DNA from: Nocardia rhizosphaerihabitans | GTDB lineage: Bacteria; Actinomycetota; Actinomycetes; Mycobacteriales; Mycobacteriaceae | Reading direction: 5' to 3' | Assembly: GCF_014646295.1 (NCBI RefSeq) | Contig: NZ_BMNE01000007.1 | Span: 124,001-188,000 of the forward strand | Length of the DNA: 64,000 bases | Shown here: piece after piece, positions 59,460-64,000 of the stretch | Layout: every line of letters begins with the position of its first letter | Numbering within the stretch: position 1 is the first letter of the stretch | Notes under the pieces: model-generated | The model's database searches: none | The model's input: only the letters and a program-made list of their open reading frames with translations | What the model was told of the DNA's origin: nothing | Made by a program: the position numbers and the translations under genes

Positions 59460-59475
59460 TTGTACCTATGTACAA
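59460..59475. promoter_or_regulatory. TetR-type palindromic operator
   Basis: TTGTAC-CTAT-GTACAA is a perfect inverted repeat eight bases upstream of the GNAT start (59452) and 88 bases upstream of the divergent TetR start (59564). It would sit on the GNAT transcript's 5' end or promoter. The AT-rich flanks extend the symmetry. Confidence 0.6.
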
Positions 59476-59563
59476 TTTTGATGTCCAGTCCATTTCCGGC
59501 CGCGTACGACCACACTTTGGCGTTCGGTGTCCGAGGCCGAGTGCACGTGCAACGGAGAGATCG

Positions 59564-60130
59564 ATGGCTTACCTGGCCCGCGCCGCGCGCCGTGACTCGA
59601 TGGTCGAGGCGGCCGCCACGGTGGTGGCACGAGAGGGACTGAGCGCAGTGACGGCGCGCGCCGTCGCGAGCGAGTTCGGCGGCTCGCAAGGACAGATACA
59701 TCATCATTTCGCCTCGACCGATGATCTTGCCGCCGATGCGTGGCGGCGGTACGCGGACCGCGAGGTCGAGGCCTACCAGCGCGCGGTTGCCGACCTCGAC
59801 CCGTACACCGCGCTGACACTGTTCTTCGCCGACCTGATCGGCGAGAGCGGCGACGAGGGGCACGCGCTGGCTCGTTGGGCCGAGGCCGGTGCGCACGCCC
59901 AAATACGCGGCCCGGTAGCGATCAGCTATGTCGAAACCCTCACACAATTGACCGACGTCCTCACAGCCGTACTGTCCGGCGTGCTCTCCGACGCGACGGA
60001 GGCGCGAGCGTCCGCCGCTCGCCTCCTGATGCTCGGCGTCGGACTCGCCGGAATCACCCGGATCACCGACGACCCGCCACTGCCGGTACGGACGGTCATG
60101 CTCTCCGCGATTCGAGCCGAAATCAATTGA
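59564..60130 (+). CDS. TetR-family regulator of the GNAT gene
   Basis: A 188-residue TetR-like protein. HTH: DSMVEAAATVVAREGLSAVT, then ARAVASEFGGSQGQIHHHFA with the recognition helix SQGQIHHHF. The C-terminal domain (YTALTLFFADLIGESGDEGH, AQIRGPVAISYVETLTQLTD) resembles the AcrR/YcdC type. GGAGAG lies four to five bases before the ATG at 59564. It is divergent from the GNAT gene, and the palindrome between them is the likely binding site. The 239 bases after its stop hold no gene; a weak GAAGCC/GGCTTC repeat at 60133-60168 could be a terminator. Confidence 0.85.
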   Translation: MAYLARAARRDSMVEAAATVVAREGLSAVTARAVASEFGGSQGQIHHHFASTDDLAADAWRRYADREVEAYQRAVADLDPYTALTLFFADLIGESGDEGHALARWAEAGAHAQIRGPVAISYVETLTQLTDVLTAVLSGVLSDATEARASAARLLMLGVGLAGITRITDDPPLPVRTVMLSAIRAEIN

Positions 60131-60369
60131 CAGAAGCCTCAAGGCGCCCGCGCGTCAGGGGCTTCGCATTGGCCTTTTCGTCGCTGTCGGCCGCATGGCT
60201 CACTGCCATCTACGGCCAGATCGCCGCGCGATACCTCGGCTCGACGATTCTGATCGGCGCCGACAGCTCGCCCGAATCTACCGCGCTTCGATTCATCGAC
60301 CTCCGAGCTGAATGTGCTTTATGAGTGCCCACTTCGGTCCCGAGGTACAGCTGCCCTGACGGATCCGCG

Positions 60370-60687
60370 TCAGCCGGGGTGAATCCACGATCCGACCGGA
60401 GTCGGCGGGAGCGCGCGCACGACGCCCATCAGCGGTGGGCACCAGAAGGCCGACGACATGCAGACGAACGCACCGGTCTTGTCGTAATTCCAGGCGTCTC
60501 CATGCCAGCCCCATGTCAAGCCGTCCTCCGACGGGCTCATAGGACACTCCTGCGCCGCTTTGCCTGCACACGGGCCCTGCACGCCCCACGGTCCGACCGG
60601 GTAGGCGGCGGCGCCCGGCGCGAGCAGCACCCCGCCGGCGACAATTCCCGATACGGCGACAATCGAAGCCAGAACTCGGCGATTCAT
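60370..60687 (-). CDS. Small secreted protein with conserved cysteines
   Basis: A 105-residue exported protein. Signal peptide about 1-28 (RVLASIVAVSGIVAGGVLLA, cleavage after GAAA). The mature part has four cysteines (GPCAGKAAQECP, AFVCMSSAFWC) and many Trp and Pro, consistent with two disulfides. GGAGGG stands six bases before the ATG. The sequence resembles none of the families I know; a small extracellular structural or binding protein is possible. Confidence 0.65.
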   Translation of the reverse strand: MNRRVLASIVAVSGIVAGGVLLAPGAAAYPVGPWGVQGPCAGKAAQECPMSPSEDGLTWGWHGDAWNYDKTGAFVCMSSAFWCPPLMGVVRALPPTPVGSWIHPG

Positions 60688-60967
60688 GCTGGGCTCCCTC
60701 CAGGCCGACGCGGCATCTCCGAGTCAGGCGGACAATTCCAGATGCGGCCCAATATACGGAGAACGACATGCACCCCTGGACAGGAATCGCTATCCGGTCA
60801 CCAGAGATTCGACAATGCGTTCTGCGATTTCGGCATCCAACGGTGTCCGAGCAACCGCGGGCCGCCACCAGCGCACGCTCGACAGCGCGGCGGCTTTCCG
60901 CGCGAGATGCGTTCCCGCCCAATGTGTCCCGGCCGACGCGGTGGCCGGCCGGGACTCGGGTCGCGGT

Positions 60968-62532
60968 TCAGCGTAGATCGAAACGATCGTTGTCGACCAC
61001 CTTGACCCATGCGGCAAGGAAGTCGTTCACGAACCTCTCACCCGCGTCCTTCTGGCCATACACCTCGGCGACCGCGCGCAACACCGAGTGTGAGCCGAAG
61101 ACGAGGTCATTGGCCGTAGCGGTCCACCGCTTCTCACCGGAGCGCCGGTCGATGCCCTCGAAGACGTTCTCCTGTGTCTCCGACGCCTTCCACTCCGTGC
61201 TCTGATCGAGAAGATTGACGAAGAAGTCGTTGGTCAGCACGCCCGGCCGATCGGTGAAGACGCCGTGTGAGCTGCCGCCGTGATTGGCGCCCAGCACGCG
61301 CAGCCCACCGATCAGCACCGTCAGCTGCGGCGCCGTCACGTCGAGCATGTAGGCGCGGTCGAGCAGCAGCCGCTCGAGCGGTGCCTTCTCCCCGGGACGC
61401 GCATAGTTGCGGAAACCGTCGGCGCGCGGTTCGAGCACCGCGAACGACTCCACATCGGTGCTCTCCTGCGAGGCGTCGGTCCGGCCGGGCGCGAACGGCA
61501 CAGTCACGTCGTAACCGGCGTCCGCGGCGGCCTTCTCCACCGCCGCGGAGCCGGCCAGGATGATCAGGTCGGCCAGCGATACCTTCTTTCCGTCGGTGGC
61601 CGAGGCATTGAAGTCCTGCTGGATCCGCTCGAGCGCGGACAGCACCTGCGCCAGGTCGCCCGGTTCGTTGATCTCCCAGTCACGCTGGGGTTGGAGCCGG
61701 ATACGGGCGCCGTTGGCGCCACCGCGCTTATCGGTACTGCGGAAGCTCGCCGCCGACGCCCGTGCGGTCTTGACCAGCTGAGCGACAGACAATCCGGAGT
61801 CCAGGGCGGTTGACTTCAGCGCGGCGATCTCCTGCTCGTCGATCAAGGGATGGTCGACCGCGGGAACCGGGTCCTGCCACAGCTGCGGCTCGGCAACCCA
61901 GGGGCCGAGGTAGCGGCTCACGGGCCCCATATCGCGGTGCAGCAGCTTGTACCAGGCCTTGGCGAACGCTTCGGCCAGTTCTTCGGGGTGGTCGAGCCAG
62001 CGCCGGGTGATCTCGCGATAGGTCGGGTCTTCACGCAGCGAGAGGTCGGTGGTCAGCATCGTCGGTGTCCGGCCGGGCCCACCGAACGGGTCCGGGATGA
62101 GGCCTTCGCCCGCACCGTCTTTCGGCTTCCACTGCCATGCGCCTGCGGGGCTCTTGGTGAGCTCCCATTCGAAGCCGTACAGGTTCTGCAGGAACCCGTT
62201 GCTCCACTGAGTGGGGGTGGCGTCCAGACGACCTCCAGGCCGCTGGTGATGGCGTCCTTGCCCTTGCCCGTGCCGAAAGTGCTCTTCCAGCCCAGGCCTT
62301 GCTGCTGGATCGGGGCGGCTTCGGGCTCGGCGCCGACCGAATCCGCGTCGCCCGCGCCGTGGGTCTTGCCGAAGCTGTGACCACCGACGATCAGGGCGGC
62401 TGTCTCCTCGTCGTTCATCGCCATGCGGCGGAACGTCTCGCGGATGTCCCGCGCCGCGGCCACGGGATCGGGCGTGCTGTTGGGCCCTTCCGGATTGACA
62501 TAGAAGTAGTCGGCTGAACCCTGCCCACGGAG
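60968..62532 (-). pseudogene. katG: katG catalase-peroxidase, 5' truncated with an internal frameshift
   Basis: The frame ending at 60968 covers the KatG C-terminal domain and much of the rest: FLQNLYGFEWELTKSPAGAW, DMGPVSRYLGPWVAEPQLWQ, LADLIILAGSAAVEKAAADA, VLIGGLRVLGANHGGSSHGV and the end DFLAAWVKVVDNDRFDL. Upstream, at about 62215-62225 in a run of C residues, the frame shifts by one base; the other frame gives the proximal haem region LIVGGHSFGKTHGAG and GLGWKSTFGTGKGKDAITSG and continues to YFYVNPEGPN. Sequence similarity then ends at a TAA (62533). The first ~220 residues of a normal ~740-residue KatG, with the distal Arg-Trp-His triad, are missing. No furA gene is found before it. Confidence 0.85.
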
Positions 62533-62699
62533 TTACTGCATCTCGTAGATCCGTTCTCTCGCGGGTATGCGACATATCGAGTCTCTTTTCGCGAAAGGAG
62601 ATGAGCAGCGATGATGGTGGACCAGAACATCGCCATGCCGTGAGCTGGTGAACAGCATGTTCCCGGGCGCGCCGATGATGAGGCATCACGCACCGCTGA

Positions 62700-62743
62700 A
62701 AGCCCGATGCCGTCGACTGCACTGCTTTCGGCGGCATCGGCTT
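62700..62743. repeat. Inverted repeat with one-base bulge
   Basis: AAGCCCGATGCCG (62700-62712) and CGGCATCGGCTT (62732-62743) form a 12-base stem with a single bulged C and a 19-base loop. It lies in the gene-free stretch 62533-62815 between the broken katG and the next broken gene. It could be a terminator or the scar of a rearrangement; no T run follows. Confidence 0.4.
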
Positions 62744-62815
62744 GCGGCGGGATCCCACCGCCTGGGCCGGTGAAGCTGACTTGACTCGACGGGCATCAAT
62801 CGGGCCGGTTTCACA

Positions 62816-63616
62816 ATGATCGCTGTCTTGCTCGTTGAAATCACCTCGGCTGATGGCGGTCGCGGCGAGAATTCAGGCCCGATCCTCATCGGAATACGGC
62901 AGGGTGCCCAAGCCTTCGTCCTGGTCGATGACTCGGTGCTGCGCGGCCGAATCGGACGATTGCTTGCCTTTCTGGTCGGTGTGAGTGTGATTGTGTTCGC
63001 GCTCACCGCTGCCATCGACCCCTATCGTCAGACAAGGCAGTTCCACCATGCTCTGCGATGTGAGCAGACCGGAGGCACCTGTTTCACCGAGGAGTCTGTC
63101 TCGATCAGTGAGCGGCGTACTTACGAAACGACTTCCAACGACGACCGGCAGCGACGGCACAACAAGCACCACCAGAACAACCCATTACGAGCTCACATGG
63201 CAGCGCGGCGATGGTTCCCGCCAATCCCACGAGGTGAGCTGGGATCTCTACGACAGGTCTCGAGAGGGCGTGCAAGCGAGTCTGCAGCTGTGGCGCGGGC
63301 AAGTCGTCGGCATCACGGTCGACGGGCGGACGGATACATTCTCACCGAGTGAAGCTGACCTGCTCGGCCTCTGGTTGTGGCCGGCCTTCATCGGTCTCGG
63401 AATTGCATTGTGGGGTCTGCTCCGCTGGTGGGACGGCTGGCTGTCGTCTTTACCGGCTTCTTCACCGTTGTCGGGGCATTACTGCTGGCCACTTCACCGT
63501 CGAAATCGGTCAATACCGCGCGGTGGCAACGAGCTCGTACTCGGCCCCGATCGCTATTTGGGACAGCCTCGTCAGATGCCGAGCCCGGTACGGAGAGTGG
63601 GCCACGAGTCGTGTAG
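62816..63616 (+). pseudogene. Two-helix membrane protein gene with two frameshifts
   Basis: Three frames assemble into one protein. Frame 1: RLLAFLVGVSVIVFALTAAI (membrane helix), DPYRQTRQFHHALRCEQTGG and ISERRTYETTS. After a shift near 63140, frame 2: THYELTWQRGDGSRQSHEVS, LQLWRGQVVGITVDGRTDTF and the second helix LGLWLWPAFIGLGIALWGLL. After another shift near 63430, frame 3: VVFTGFFTVVGALLLATSPS. The design (helix, extracytoplasmic domain with paired Cys, helix pair) is that of a common actinobacterial membrane protein of unknown function. The 3' end overlaps the mycolyltransferase-like gene by 45 bases. Confidence 0.55.
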
Positions 63617-64000
63617 CGCCTGTTGCCAGTACGGCCAGGAATGGGTGCCGAACACTGCGTACCGCACAGTGGGTCGCAGGCCCGCAACCCGCATCAATCC
63701 TTCTACGGTCCGGGTACAGGCCAGTGCGCCTTCCTCCAGGCTGATTGCCCCGGCGAGGTCGAGCGGGTAGGAGAAGCTGGGATCGAAGTCGACATCGGCC
63801 GGGCCCTGCGAGCCATTGCCGACAGACATGTACAACGCAGTGTTGCGAAGGGCGCCCAAGTGTTTCGTGGGATCGTGGGCTGCCCAGCCGGGCGCCAGCG
63901 AGCCGCCCCACATCTTGTCCGGGTTCCCGCCACGGTGATGCACCGCAGCACGGACCATGGGCTGGCCGACGCCGCCCGTGAGCAGACAACCACTGAAGAC
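63572..64000 (-). CDS. Antigen-85/mycolyltransferase-like esterase, C-terminal part
   Basis: The minus-strand frame is open to the last base, so only the C-terminal 142 residues are here. It shows the Ag85-type ending: NPDKMWGGSLAPGWAAHDPT, LRNTALYMSVGNGSQGPADV, a Cys-containing helix (LACTRTVEGLMRVAGL) and RYAVFGTHSWPYWQQALHDS with the catalytic His (HSWxYW is the Ag85 motif). Such exported enzymes transfer mycolic acids to trehalose and arabinogalactan, or act as related esterases. The signal peptide and nucleophile lie outside the window. It supports a mycolic-acid-containing host. Confidence 0.82.
   Translation of the reverse strand, partial: VFSGCLLTGGVGQPMVRAAVHHRGGNPDKMWGGSLAPGWAAHDPTKHLGALRNTALYMSVGNGSQGPADVDFDPSFSYPLDLAGAISLEEGALACTRTVEGLMRVAGLRPTVRYAVFGTHSWPYWQQALHDSWPTLRTGLGI

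Noticed and set aside
60131..60369. GAAGCC/GGCTTC repeat considered as terminator after the TetR gene
   Set aside because: Only a 6-base stem with a 23-base loop; too weak to list as a separate feature.
1..64000. tRNA, rRNA, CRISPR, riboswitch, insertion sequence or phage genes
   Set aside because: No cloverleaf ending in CCA, no regular repeat/spacer pattern, no transposase or integrase motif was found on reading both strands.

Overview
The window is high-GC, gene-dense DNA with actinobacterial start signals: GGAGG-type ribosome binding sites, many GTG starts, and several -10 boxes placed 6 to 8 bases before a start codon. A partial antigen-85-type mycolyltransferase/esterase (right edge), a FadD17-like ligase, an MMPL exporter, a cutinase and a UfaA1-like cyclopropane synthase point to a mycolic-acid-containing actinomycete. 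Nocardia or a close relative is the most likely source. This is inferred from protein families, not from an rRNA gene. I saw no rRNA, tRNA, CRISPR array, transposase or prophage.

Layout. 1-7 kb: end of a TetR regulator, fadD17, a YbaK-type deacylase, a Mug glycosylase, a membrane-anchored Ser/Thr kinase, a second TetR and a small membrane protein. 7.2-12.9 kb: a tightly packed minus-strand operon (tandem acyl-CoA dehydrogenase, short-chain dehydrogenase, MaoC hydratase, SRPBCC protein, SCP-x-type thiolase) that encodes a full beta-oxidation round, behind a promoter with paired palindromic operators. 13-15 kb: a small protein, a CoA-disulfide-reductase-like flavoprotein and a gene remnant. 15-20.7 kb: a TetR gene divergent from a four-gene operon (Asp-nucleophile hydrolase, amidohydrolase, ferritin-like diiron protein, PDR-type iron-sulfur reductase). 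20.7-28.4 kb: small stress and housekeeping-type genes, a divergent NAD-dependent DNA ligase, and an OYE/MarR pair with three copies of one operator. 28.5-39.5 kb: a decayed GlxA/DJ-1 region, an LLM flavoprotein, secreted proteins, cutinase, cyclopropane synthase, a MarR-controlled SnoaL-like gene and a Mut7-C RNase.

40.4-52.5 kb is the most distinctive part. It holds a 2386-residue dimodular NRPS (C-A-PCP-C-A-PCP-TE, first A domain with a serine code). Its stop overlaps the start of an unusual fusion of an FAD monooxygenase with a PapA/condensation-like domain that has lost the catalytic histidines. An MMPL exporter lies just upstream on the same strand. Together they look like a small lipopeptide or acyl-dipeptide biosynthesis and export locus that I cannot match to a named product.

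52.8-64 kb: regulators (AraC, LuxR, TetR), small VOC, SRPBCC and GNAT proteins, and flavin- or NAD-dependent oxidoreductases. It ends in a decaying stretch with a 5'-truncated, frameshifted katG and a doubly frameshifted membrane-protein gene. Remnants of csoR, a short-chain dehydrogenase, an ABC substrate-binding protein and others are scattered between intact genes, so small deletions and single-base indels are a recurring theme.
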